DNA of 41,013 nucleotides. Origin: an uncultured Ruminococcus sp. Lineage in GTDB: Bacteria > Bacillota > Clostridia > Oscillospirales > Ruminococcaceae. The notes beneath the pieces were generated by a model. That model saw nothing but the letters and a program-made list of their open reading frames with translations. It had not been told where the DNA came from and ran no database searches. Positions 6,226 to 13,467 of this stretch are shown one piece after another. The stretch is taken from positions 1-41,013 of the forward strand of contig UQEM01000005.1 in NCBI GenBank assembly GCA_900540005.1, written 5' to 3'. How positions within the stretch are numbered: position 1 is the stretch's first letter; each line of letters opens with the position of its first letter. Position numbers and translations under genes: made by a program.

Positions 6226-8721
6226 ATGGGCGGCTTGAAAAGAATACTCATTGCTGACGATGAAAAAATCAACCGAAAAATGCTGAAAGTGATTTTCGGG
6301 GACGGCTATGATATCATAGATGCCGAGAACGGCGAGCAGGTCATTGAACTTATAAGGGAGCTTGGCGGTGATATAGACCTCCTGCTGCTTGACCTGAGTA
6401 TGCCTAAAATGACAGGCTTTGAGGTTCTGGACTATCTGCGCACGGAGAATATGATTCAGCAGATACCCATAATTATCATCACTTCGTCGATAGATTCAAA
6501 GGACGAGCTTCGCGCATACAATTACGGAGCGGCTGAGATAATACATAAGCCCTTTGTGCCCGAGATAGTTCTGAGAAGATCAGAGAATCTTATCGAGCTT
6601 TACGCTGGCAGAAAGAATCTTGCTATGCAGCTTGCCGAGCGTACTGCCGAGCTGCAAAATACGAGAAAGTACGATACTCTGACGGGACTTCTCAATATGA
6701 AGCAGTTTCTTTCTTCGGCAGACAAGATACTCCGTGAATCCGATGATGAGAGCTGCCGTGAATACTCCTTTATATACAGCAATATCCGCAATTTCAAGTA
6801 TTTCAACGTAAAATACAACATGGAACACGGCGACCTCCTGCTTAAAGAGCTTGCCGCAAAGATACAAAAATTGTCGGATACCGTTTTGTTTTCGAGATTC
6901 GGGCAGGATCACTTTGTTGCAATGACAAAAGAGAAGAATCCGCAGAAATGGATCGAAAAGGTCAACAATTACTTTGAAAGCGGTTTCAGCCGCTTTGGAA
7001 TGCACATAAAGGCAGGACTTTACAGAGTCCGCGGAGCAGGCGAGAGAGCATATTCCGCTTGTGACAATGCCAAAATAGCCTGCGATTCCATACGCAATCA
7101 GCAGGGATTCATCTGCGAGTATGATGATAAACTCGGCAGATACATAGACATAAGCACTTATGTTCTACAGAACATTGACGAGGCGATACGCAAACGCTAC
7201 ATAAAGGTCTACTATCAGCCCGTAGTGCGCACGATAAGCGGCAAGACCTGCGGCATGGAGGCTCTGGCGCGCTGGATAGACCCCGAGAAAGGTTTCCTTT
7301 CGCCTGACGATTTCATCTCGCAGCTTGAGGAAAATCGCCAGATAACCAAACTTGACCTCTACATTCTTCGGGAGATATGCAGGGAAATGTGCGAAAGAAC
7401 AGCCAATGGCAAGCCTGTCGTTCCTGTCTCGTTCAATCTTTCGCGTACCGACTTTCAGGAGTGTGATATTTTCAGCGAGGTCGAGAAGATAGTTTCGGAA
7501 TACGGTATCTCCCATGACATGATAAACGTTGAGATAACCGAATCCACTATTATGGAAGATCCCGATGCTCTTATGCGCGATATAAAGCGTTTCCGTGACG
7601 GCGGTTATCAGGTGTGGATGGACGACTTCGGAAGCGGTTATTCTTCGCTCAATGTTCTGAAAGATTACGAATTTGACGAGATAAAGCTCGATATGAAGTT
7701 TATGTCGTCCTTCGATGAAAGGTCAAAGAAGATCGTTAAGTCGATAATTTCCATGGCGAAACAGATAGGAGTTCAGACTTTAGCCGAGGGTGTTGAAACT
7801 CAGGAACAGTTCGATTTTCTGCGCTATATAGGCTGCGAAAAAGTTCAGGGTTATTTTTTCAGCAGACCTTTGCCATCCGAACAGCTTGAGAAAACAGGTC
7901 TTGCCGAACCTGAAAATATGGAACCTTCGGCAATGAAAGGCTATTACAACAGTATCGGAGTCTCCGATTTTGTTACGAACAGACCTCTTGCCATTGTTGA
8001 ATATGACGGCAAAGACATGAAATTCAAATATATAAACAGCGAGTTTCAGGACGTGCTCGACAGCCTCGGCGGCAGCGACATGGAAATGGTGTACAACAAC
8101 ATAAACTCGCCAGCCTCTCCCATAAGCAAGCAGTTCCGCGATTTGCAGGAGACTTGCCACTTGGGTGCAGGAGTCAAGCAGATAATTTACACTGTCCGCA
8201 ATCAGTATGTGCGCCTTAGGGTGAAATGCCTTGCTGAGCATGAAAACATGAGCGCATACGAGGCGGAGATAATAAACCTTACTATCGGCGAAAGCAAGAG
8301 TTATCAGCTCGACCAGAACTACAGAATGATAAGCTCGATATTCGACCTGATATGCAGGATAGATCTTGTCACGGGCAAACTTGATATGCTGCGATACAGC
8401 TCGTACGGTGATGAGATAGGTCAAAAGCTGCTTAATGCGGAAAATAAGGTCATGGCGGCCCGCGAGATCGCGTCATCGCTTATCGCCGAAGAAGAAAGAG
8501 CGGCTTATCTTGATTTCTGCGACCCGAAAACGCTGAAGGAACGTGTTTCGCGTGAGAAAAGGGGAACTATCACCAAGTTTTTCCGAACGCTCACCAAGGA
8601 CGGTTCATATGTGTGGAAAACCCACACTATTATGTATAACGCCGACAGCAACAGTATTATTTACTGTACGCGTTTTGCACCGATCACGGAGGACGGATTC
8701 ACTCTTTGCGGAGCGCCTTGA
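6226..8721 (+). CDS. Response regulator: receiver - degenerate GGDEF - EAL - PAS-like, likely c-di-GMP phosphodiesterase
   Basis: An 831-residue cytoplasmic protein without membrane segments. The receiver (about 5-125) has the acidic pair DD at 10-11, phospho-acceptor Asp55 in LLLDLSMPKM, and a Lys in the IIHKPF loop. The GGDEF-like domain (about 155-295) has GQDHF at 226-230 in place of GGDEF, so cyclase activity is unlikely. The EAL domain (about 310-570) keeps E345-A-L, FNLS, VEITES, DDFGSGYSS, KLD, AEGVET and QGYFFSRPL, so phosphodiesterase activity against cyclic di-GMP is expected. The last 250 residues look PAS-like. Ribosome site AGAGGTG (6214-6220) fits ATG 6226. It pairs with the HPt gene upstream and ends at a terminator. 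The activity is inferred from intact motifs. Confidence 0.9.
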   Translation: MGGLKRILIADDEKINRKMLKVIFGDGYDIIDAENGEQVIELIRELGGDIDLLLLDLSMPKMTGFEVLDYLRTENMIQQIPIIIITSSIDSKDELRAYNYGAAEIIHKPFVPEIVLRRSENLIELYAGRKNLAMQLAERTAELQNTRKYDTLTGLLNMKQFLSSADKILRESDDESCREYSFIYSNIRNFKYFNVKYNMEHGDLLLKELAAKIQKLSDTVLFSRFGQDHFVAMTKEKNPQKWIEKVNNYFESGFSRFGMHIKAGLYRVRGAGERAYSACDNAKIACDSIRNQQGFICEYDDKLGRYIDISTYVLQNIDEAIRKRYIKVYYQPVVRTISGKTCGMEALARWIDPEKGFLSPDDFISQLEENRQITKLDLYILREICREMCERTANGKPVVPVSFNLSRTDFQECDIFSEVEKIVSEYGISHDMINVEITESTIMEDPDALMRDIKRFRDGGYQVWMDDFGSGYSSLNVLKDYEFDEIKLDMKFMSSFDERSKKIVKSIISMAKQIGVQTLAEGVETQEQFDFLRYIGCEKVQGYFFSRPLPSEQLEKTGLAEPENMEPSAMKGYYNSIGVSDFVTNRPLAIVEYDGKDMKFKYINSEFQDVLDSLGGSDMEMVYNNINSPASPISKQFRDLQETCHLGAGVKQIIYTVRNQYVRLRVKCLAEHENMSAYEAEIINLTIGESKSYQLDQNYRMISSIFDLICRIDLVTGKLDMLRYSSYGDEIGQKLLNAENKVMAAREIASSLIAEEERAAYLDFCDPKTLKERVSREKRGTITKFFRTLTKDGSYVWKTHTIMYNADSNSIIYCTRFAPITEDGFTLCGAP

Positions 8722-8766
8722 GTCTGTAGGAGGCCATTATTGCTCAAAGAACTTTTTTGAAAGGCT

Positions 8767-8797
8767 GAGGCATTCACGGTTCTTGTGAATGCCTTTT
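8767..8797 (+). terminator. Terminator after the EAL gene
   Basis: AGGCATTCAC (8767-8776), a 7-nt loop, GTGAATGCCT (8784-8793), then TTTCT: a perfect 10-bp stem. Confidence 0.8.
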
Positions 8798-8866
8798 CTG
8801 TCCTGTCCGGTATCCTCCGGCACATATTCTTTGAGGCGGCTGACTGCAAAAATAAGCGATTGACCC

Positions 8867-8895
8867 TTGACAAAATCCTCAGATTGTGGTATGAT
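8867..8895 (+). promoter_or_regulatory. Sigma-A promoter of the SRP RNA gene
   Basis: TTGACA (8867-8872), 17 bp, TATGAT (8890-8895). Predicted start is near 8902, about 55 nt before the folded SRP RNA core, so a 5' leader is probably removed by processing. Confidence 0.8.
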
Positions 8896-8956
8896 ATTCA
8901 AGGAGCGCAACGCGGCTCAGACGGAGCAACAGACAATTGCTTTTAAATTAAGGAAG

Positions 8957-9089
8957 AATTCCGAAATATAGATGTGTGGGCCCTGTGCAACAAGACCCCG
9001 TGAACCATGTCAGGCGGGAGACCGAGCAGCATTAAGCGGATCGTCTTGTGTGCGCAGCAAGCCTGCACATCTATGTTCCGGAATTTTTT
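8957..9089 (+). ncRNA. ffs: Signal recognition particle RNA (4.5S/scRNA-like)
   Basis: RNA scaffold of the signal recognition particle; it binds Ffh and targets membrane and secreted proteins. The conserved domain IV is clear: GTCAGG (9009-9014), CGG, GNRA tetraloop GAGA (9018-9021), CCG, AGCAGC (9025-9030). Helices stack outward: ACAAGAC with GTCTTGT, TGTGC with GCGCA, ATAGATGTG with CACATCTAT, and AATTCCG (8957-8963) with CGGAATT (9079-9085). The last helix runs into TTTTTT (9084-9089), so the RNA's own terminal stem is the terminator. At about 130 nt it is longer than the 4.5S type but lacks a recognisable Alu domain. Its position just before dnaX is the usual Firmicutes arrangement. Confidence 0.92.
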
Positions 9090-9090
9090 A

Positions 9091-9280
9091 TCTGGTCTTT
9101 CGGAAAATTAAGCACCATGCAGGGTGCGGGAGCAGTTTACGCTATCCTCAGTGACGAGAGACCCTACAGGCAGGCTGTTCAATATAGCCGATTTTACAAG
9201 ATACTACCAAGAGATTCAGGCGGCAGTGCGGAAAGCACTGACAAATTGCGCCGAAAGCTCCGAGTGAAGGGGGAAGTTCA
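9091..9280 (+). other. Structured leader between the SRP RNA terminator and dnaX
   Basis: These 190 bases hold no credible gene. Visible hairpins are GCACC...GGGTGC (9112-9127), GGCT...AGCC near 9173-9189, and CAGTGC-GGAAA-GCACTG (9224-9240) enclosed by GGCG (9219-9222) and CGCC (9249-9252). No consensus promoter for dnaX is visible, so dnaX may depend on read-through of the SRP RNA terminator. No T-box or riboswitch motif was recognised. Confidence 0.4.
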
Positions 9281-10897
9281 GTGTATAAGGCTCTTTACCG
9301 AAAGTGGCGTCCGCTTACCTTTGACGATGTTATATCGCAGGAGCATACTACGGATACGCTGAAAAATCAGATAATGAGCGGAAAAACCGCCCATGCCTAC
9401 CTTTTTACGGGTTCAAGGGGTACGGGCAAGACCACCTGTGCGAGAATTCTTGCAAAGGCGGTAAACTGCCGCAATATGAAGGACGGCAATCCGTGCCTTG
9501 AATGTGACATCTGCCGCGATGCCGACAGCGGCGCTCTGACCGATATAGTTGAGATCGACGCAGCCTCCAACAACGGCGTTGACAATATCCGAGATCTGCG
9601 CGATGCGGCGATATACACTCCCGAGCGCGGCAAATACCGAATATACATCATCGACGAGGTGCATATGCTCTCGCCCGGAGCTTTCAATGCTCTGCTGAAA
9701 ATAATGGAAGAACCGCCCGATTATGTCAAATTCATACTTGCGACCACCGAGATACACAAAGTTCCCGCAACCATTGTTTCGCGCTGTCAGAGGTACGATT
9801 TCCGCAGGATCAAGGCGGAAGATATAGCAAAGAGGCTCAAATATATCGCTGCACAGGAAAATATCGACCTTACTGATGACGGAGCGGCAATGATCGCCAA
9901 GCTTGCAGACGGAGGAATGCGAGACGCTGTTTCGCTCCTTGACCAGTGCTCGGCCTGCGCGGACAAGATAGACTCCGCGGCTGTTTCAGATTCGGCAGGG
10001 ATAGCAGGACGCGATTATCTCTACGATATGCTTGATGCTGTTTCCGACAGCGATACGGCGAAGGCTCTGTCCATTACCGCATCTCTCTACGATATGTCAA
10101 AGGATCTCACGCGTCTTTGTGAGGAACTGACGAGCCAGCTAAGAAACATCATGCTGATAAAGGTCTCTCCCGAAACGGCGGACAAGCTTATCGTTTGTAT
10201 GCCTGACGAGTTGGAGCGGCTCAGAGATCTGGCGGACAAAACCGACATCGGGACAGTCATGGCAAGACTTTCGGCTTTGCAGGACTGCCGCGAACGCATG
10301 AGCCGTGCTGTCAACAGGCGCGTTGAATTTGAAATGATGCTGATAAAGCTGTGCTCAAATGTAAAGAATAGCGCTGAAAGTATTGACAATTCTGAAATAT
10401 ATGATAAAATAAAACAGTTGGAGAATAAAATCAACTCCGCTCCGACAGTGGTTTCCGGCGAGGGGACGGCTGCAAAAAAGCCGGAAGCTCCGCTCACAGC
10501 GAGAAATCCTGCCGCAGAGAGCGAGCCAGCGCCGAATGTAGATATCCGCAGCCTCAAACCGAGCGACCTCAAGCCTTTTGAGCGCTGGGGTGATGTACTC
10601 GTTGAGTTTGCAAAGGTCTGCCCGTCAGTCGCGGGAAGTCTTGACGGTTCAAGCGCGATGACCGCAGGAAATGTTATCTTCATCACTTCGCAGAACAGGT
10701 TCTTCATTACACTTTTCAAGGTAAGGGAAAACGCAGTCGCTCTCGGCGACACAATTGAGCGCGTCATGGGTCAGCGCTACCACATCCGCGCGCGCTGTGC
10801 AACAACGACCGACCAGCAGAAAAGTATGGCGGAAAGCCTGATAAAAAAAGCAATTGACAGCAATATCGAAACTGCTGTTGATAATAAAAATAAGTAA
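9281..10897 (+). CDS. dnaX: DNA polymerase III subunit gamma/tau
   Basis: Clamp-loader ATPase of the replicative polymerase; it opens the sliding clamp and ties the polymerases to the helicase. The protein is 538 residues. It has Walker A GSRGTGKTT near the N-terminus, a four-Cys zinc module within residues 63-82 (CRNMKDGNPCLECDIC), the DEVHML Walker B, and a sensor-1 segment ATTEIHKVPATIVSRCQRYDF. The C-terminal tau region follows residue 390. Translation starts at GTG 9281 with AAGGGGG (9267-9273) 7 nt upstream. At 10474-10480 the in-frame heptamer A AAA AAG, preceded by AGGGG, resembles the E. coli dnaX -1 frameshift site (see findings). First gene of dnaX-ybaB-recR. Confidence 0.97.
   Translation: MYKALYRKWRPLTFDDVISQEHTTDTLKNQIMSGKTAHAYLFTGSRGTGKTTCARILAKAVNCRNMKDGNPCLECDICRDADSGALTDIVEIDAASNNGVDNIRDLRDAAIYTPERGKYRIYIIDEVHMLSPGAFNALLKIMEEPPDYVKFILATTEIHKVPATIVSRCQRYDFRRIKAEDIAKRLKYIAAQENIDLTDDGAAMIAKLADGGMRDAVSLLDQCSACADKIDSAAVSDSAGIAGRDYLYDMLDAVSDSDTAKALSITASLYDMSKDLTRLCEELTSQLRNIMLIKVSPETADKLIVCMPDELERLRDLADKTDIGTVMARLSALQDCRERMSRAVNRRVEFEMMLIKLCSNVKNSAESIDNSEIYDKIKQLENKINSAPTVVSGEGTAAKKPEAPLTARNPAAESEPAPNVDIRSLKPSDLKPFERWGDVLVEFAKVCPSVAGSLDGSSAMTAGNVIFITSQNRFFITLFKVRENAVALGDTIERVMGQRYHIRARCATTTDQQKSMAESLIKKAIDSNIETAVDNKNK
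10461..10501 (+). promoter_or_regulatory. Candidate programmed -1 frameshift signal inside dnaX
   Basis: AGGGG (10461-10465) is an internal SD-like element. The slippery heptamer A AAA AAG (10474-10480) is read in frame as GCA AAA AAG, and a weak hairpin CGCT-CAC-AGCG (10491-10501) follows. A -1 shift adds 33 codons and stops at TGA 10579-10581, giving a gamma-like protein of about 433 residues beside the 538-residue tau form. Confidence 0.5.
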
Positions 10898-10929
10898 CTT
10901 ATATTATTAATTTTAAAGGAGAATTTGAA

Positions 10930-11277
10930 ATGAAAGCAAGAATCCCCAAGAACATGGGCGGCGGCGCTCAGAATATGAATTCAATGATAAAGCAGGCTCA
11001 GAAGATGCAGGATCAGATAACTGAGCTTCAGGAGGATATCGAGGCAAGAGATTTCAGTGCTACAGCAGGCGGCGGAGCAGTTGAGGTCGTTCTTACAGGC
11101 AAAAAGACTATCAAGTCTCTCACACTCAAGCCCGAGGTCGTTGATCCCGAGGATATCGAGATGCTTCAGGATCTCATCATCAGCGCTGTAAATGAGGCTG
11201 TAAACAACATCGAGTCAACTACTGAGGCTGAAATGAGCCAGATCACAGGCGGAGTTTCTCTCCCCGGCTTATTCTAA
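10930..11277 (+). CDS. ybaB: YbaB/EbfC family nucleoid-associated protein
   Basis: A 115-residue DNA-binding protein that forms dimers and coats the nucleoid; the family is nearly always encoded between dnaX and recR, as here. The N-terminal helix (MIKQAQKMQDQITELQEDIEA) and the central GGGAVEVVLTGKKTIKSL strand region are typical. The Gly-rich start and the end SLPGLF also match the family. Its gene sits 32 bp after dnaX with a ribosome site AAAGGAGAA (10916-10924), and recR starts 5 bp after its stop codon. Confidence 0.93.
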   Translation: MKARIPKNMGGGAQNMNSMIKQAQKMQDQITELQEDIEARDFSATAGGGAVEVVLTGKKTIKSLTLKPEVVDPEDIEMLQDLIISAVNEAVNNIESTTEAEMSQITGGVSLPGLF

Positions 11278-11282
11278 GATAA

Positions 11283-11885
11283 ATGGCAGACCATAACGCA
11301 CTTCCGCTTGTCATTCTCGCGGAAAAGTTCGCCTCGCTCCCCGGAATAGGCATGAAGTCGGCGCAAAGACTGGCTTATCATGTTATGTCAATGAACGAGA
11401 ACGAGGTCGAGGATTTCGCGCAGGCTCTTATCGACGCCAAGAAGAACGTGCATTGCTGCAAGTGCTGTCAGAATCTCACCGAGAGGGAGATATGCCCGAT
11501 ATGCAGCGACGACGACAGGGACAAGAGCGTTATCTGCGTTGTTGAGAATCCCAAGGACGTAAGTGCATTCGAGCGTACAAGAGAGTATAACGGAGTGTAC
11601 CATGTTCTGCATGGACTCCTTTCGCCAATGGACGGCGTTACTCCCGACAGCCTGCGTATCAAGGAGCTGCTTGCGAGGATCGCACAGGGCGGAGTAAATG
11701 AAGTCATCATGGCGACCAATCCGACCGTTGAGGGCGACGCGACTGCGATGTATATTGCGGGGCTGCTAAAGCCGCTCGGCGTTAAGGTGAGCCGTCTGGC
11801 GTTCGGACTTCCCGTTGGGGGTATCCTTGAATATGCCGATGAGGTCACTCTCTACAAGGCTCTCGAAAACAGAAGCAATATGTAA
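11283..11885 (+). CDS. recR: Recombination mediator protein RecR
   Basis: With RecF/RecO it helps load RecA on gapped DNA during recombinational repair. The 200-residue protein has the helix-hairpin-helix segment LPGIGMKSAQRLAYH, a four-Cys zinc finger (CCKCCQNLTEREICPIC), a Toprim domain (VICVVENPKDVSAFERT... ATNPTVEGDATAMYI) and the C-terminal RLAFGLPVGGILEYADEVTL. Only 5 nt separate it from ybaB and no strong ribosome site is visible, so translation is probably coupled. A terminator follows its stop directly. Confidence 0.96.
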   Translation: MADHNALPLVILAEKFASLPGIGMKSAQRLAYHVMSMNENEVEDFAQALIDAKKNVHCCKCCQNLTEREICPICSDDDRDKSVICVVENPKDVSAFERTREYNGVYHVLHGLLSPMDGVTPDSLRIKELLARIAQGGVNEVIMATNPTVEGDATAMYIAGLLKPLGVKVSRLAFGLPVGGILEYADEVTLYKALENRSNM

Positions 11886-11906
11886 GGCGGTCTATGACCG
11901 CCTTTT
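11886..11906 (+). terminator. Terminator directly after recR
   Basis: GGCGGTC (11886-11892), TAT loop, GACCGCC (11896-11902), TTTT. It begins at the base after the recR stop codon and ends the dnaX-ybaB-recR unit. Confidence 0.75.
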
Positions 11907-11935
11907 GGGCGTTATTGAAAAAATACGGAGGCCAT

Positions 11936-12700
11936 ATGTTAGCAAATTATCATACACATACCAAAAGATGTCAGCACGCAAGAGGTGAGGACAGGGAATA
12001 TGTCGAGAGCGCAATAGCTCACGGAATGAAGGTGCTGGGATTCTCTGACCATTGTCCGTGGGTGTTCGGAGACGGCTATCTTTCGGGTACAAGAATGCGT
12101 CCCGATCAGCTTGACGACTATTTCAGATCGCTTACCGAGCTGAAAAGGGAATATTCCTCCGATATAAAAATATATATCGGATTTGAGGCGGAGTATATTC
12201 CCGAACTCATGGAAGCGCAGGACAGGCTTCTTGCCGATTATCCCGTGGATTATATGATCCTTGGCGAGCATTTCACAGCGCGCGAGCCGTATTCTCCGTA
12301 TACAGGCTTTGAAAACGACAGCGAGGCGGACTTTAAGCGCTACATCGACCTTGTTATCGAGGGCATGGAGTCGGGACGATACAAGTATGTTGCGCACCCT
12401 GACCTTTACAATTTCATGGGCAGCAGCGAGGTCTATGACAGGGAATACAGCCGACTCTGCCGCTATCTCAAGTCAAAGGATATCTCCGTTGAAATAAATC
12501 TTCTCGGAGTCCGCGAGGGCAGGCACTATACCTCCGCGAAATTCCTGAAAATTGCCGCAAAGGTCGGCAATACGGCAATTATCGGCTGTGATGCGCATAC
12601 GCCGTCGGCTTTGTCCGATACAGCTCCGATGGAGAAATGCGCCCGTCTTGCACGGCAGGCAGGACTGGAACTGACAGACTACATTCACGGACTTGACTAA
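11936..12700 (+). CDS. PHP-family phosphatase, histidinol-phosphatase-like
   Basis: A 254-residue metal-dependent phosphoesterase of the PHP superfamily, similar to HisK/HisJ-type histidinol-phosphatases. Metal-binding motifs are visible: NYHTHT near the N-terminus, FSDHCPW, FEAEYI, GEHF, VAHPDLYNF and the late GCDAHTP. The start at ATG 11936 has GGAGG (11927-11931) 4 nt upstream; an in-frame codon at 11894 lies inside the recR terminator and is unlikely. No his genes are nearby, so histidine synthesis is only one option; another sugar- or nucleotide-phosphate substrate is possible. It precedes pth by 12 bp and is probably co-transcribed with it. Confidence 0.85.
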   Translation: MLANYHTHTKRCQHARGEDREYVESAIAHGMKVLGFSDHCPWVFGDGYLSGTRMRPDQLDDYFRSLTELKREYSSDIKIYIGFEAEYIPELMEAQDRLLADYPVDYMILGEHFTAREPYSPYTGFENDSEADFKRYIDLVIEGMESGRYKYVAHPDLYNFMGSSEVYDREYSRLCRYLKSKDISVEINLLGVREGRHYTSAKFLKIAAKVGNTAIIGCDAHTPSALSDTAPMEKCARLARQAGLELTDYIHGLD

Positions 12701-12712
12701 GGAGGGAACAGT

Positions 12713-13339
12713 ATGAGTATTTTTGATGTATTCGACCGTATTTCCGCAAATTCGCAGAATGCACGCGGTAAAATAGAATATGTGATAGCAGGTCTGGGCA
12801 ATCCCGGACTGGAGTATGAGAACACCCGACACAACGCAGGTTTTATAGTCCTCGATATGCTCGCAAAGCAGTGCGGCGAGGAGATAAACCGTATGCAGTT
12901 CAAGGGCAGGACTGCCGATGTCATGCTTGGCGACAAGCGCTGTCTGCTTCTGAAACCCACTACCTACATGAACAACAGCGGAGAATCCATTGTGCAGGCT
13001 CTTGAATTCTATAAGCTTGACGTATCGTCGCTCATTGTTGTGTGCGATGATATTTCGCTCGATGTGGGCAGACTCCGAATTCGCCGCAAGGGAAGCCATG
13101 GCGGTCACAACGGACTGCGCAGTATATGCGAGCTTACAGGAAGCGACAGCTACGAGCGCATAAAAATGGGAGTTGGCAAAAAGCCTCATCCGGACTATGA
13201 CCTTGCCAAGTGGGTTCTCGGAAAGTTCGGTAAAGAGGATATGGAAAAGCTCAACACCGCCGCAGAAAATGCCTGCGAGTGCATAAAGCTCATGGTTCAG
13301 GGAAAAACAGATCAGGCAATGAACAAGTATAATTCCTGA
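12713..13339 (+). CDS. pth: Peptidyl-tRNA hydrolase
   Basis: Frees tRNA from peptidyl-tRNA dropped during translation. The 208-residue protein has the family motifs GLGNPG, NTRHNAGF (catalytic His40), KPTTYMNNSG, VVCDDISLDVGR (Asp112) and GSHGGHNGLRSI. It carries about 20 extra residues before the usual GLGNPG start, supported by AAGGAGG (12699-12705) in front of ATG 12713. The mfd gene follows, as in Bacillus-type pth-mfd order, but here 128 bp separate them. Confidence 0.96.
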   Translation: MSIFDVFDRISANSQNARGKIEYVIAGLGNPGLEYENTRHNAGFIVLDMLAKQCGEEINRMQFKGRTADVMLGDKRCLLLKPTTYMNNSGESIVQALEFYKLDVSSLIVVCDDISLDVGRLRIRRKGSHGGHNGLRSICELTGSDSYERIKMGVGKKPHPDYDLAKWVLGKFGKEDMEKLNTAAENACECIKLMVQGKTDQAMNKYNS

Positions 13340-13347
13340 TATGGGCT

Positions 13348-13406
13348 ATTTCGTCGATCAGACGGTACATCATTGTGCTGTGCCGTCTATAGCGAGCCAA
13401 CGAAAT
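13348..13406 (+). other. Nested hairpin between pth and mfd
   Basis: ATTTCGT (13348-13354) pairs with ACGAAAT (13400-13406), enclosing GACGGTAC (13361-13368) paired with GTGCCGTC (13380-13387). CTTTTT begins a few bases later (13411). It may be a weak terminator or an mfd leader. No promoter is clear between pth and mfd. Confidence 0.4.
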
Positions 13407-13467
13407 ATTGCTTTTTCCACATTATTTTATCGGAGCGCTATGAAGTGCAGCGAAACGGAGAAACACA

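Noticed and set aside
9048..9362. A 104-codon open frame overlapping the SRP RNA end and the dnaX start
   Set aside because: It overlaps the SRP RNA core and dnaX in another frame, has no ribosome site, and its product has no recognisable domain.
10474..10480. Transcriptional slippage at an A-run, as in Thermus dnaX
   Set aside because: Six A's are too few for efficient polymerase slippage; a ribosomal -1 shift fits better.
12473..13189. A 238-codon minus-strand open frame opposite the PHP gene and pth
   Set aside because: Both plus-strand genes have clear families and ribosome sites; the minus frame has neither.
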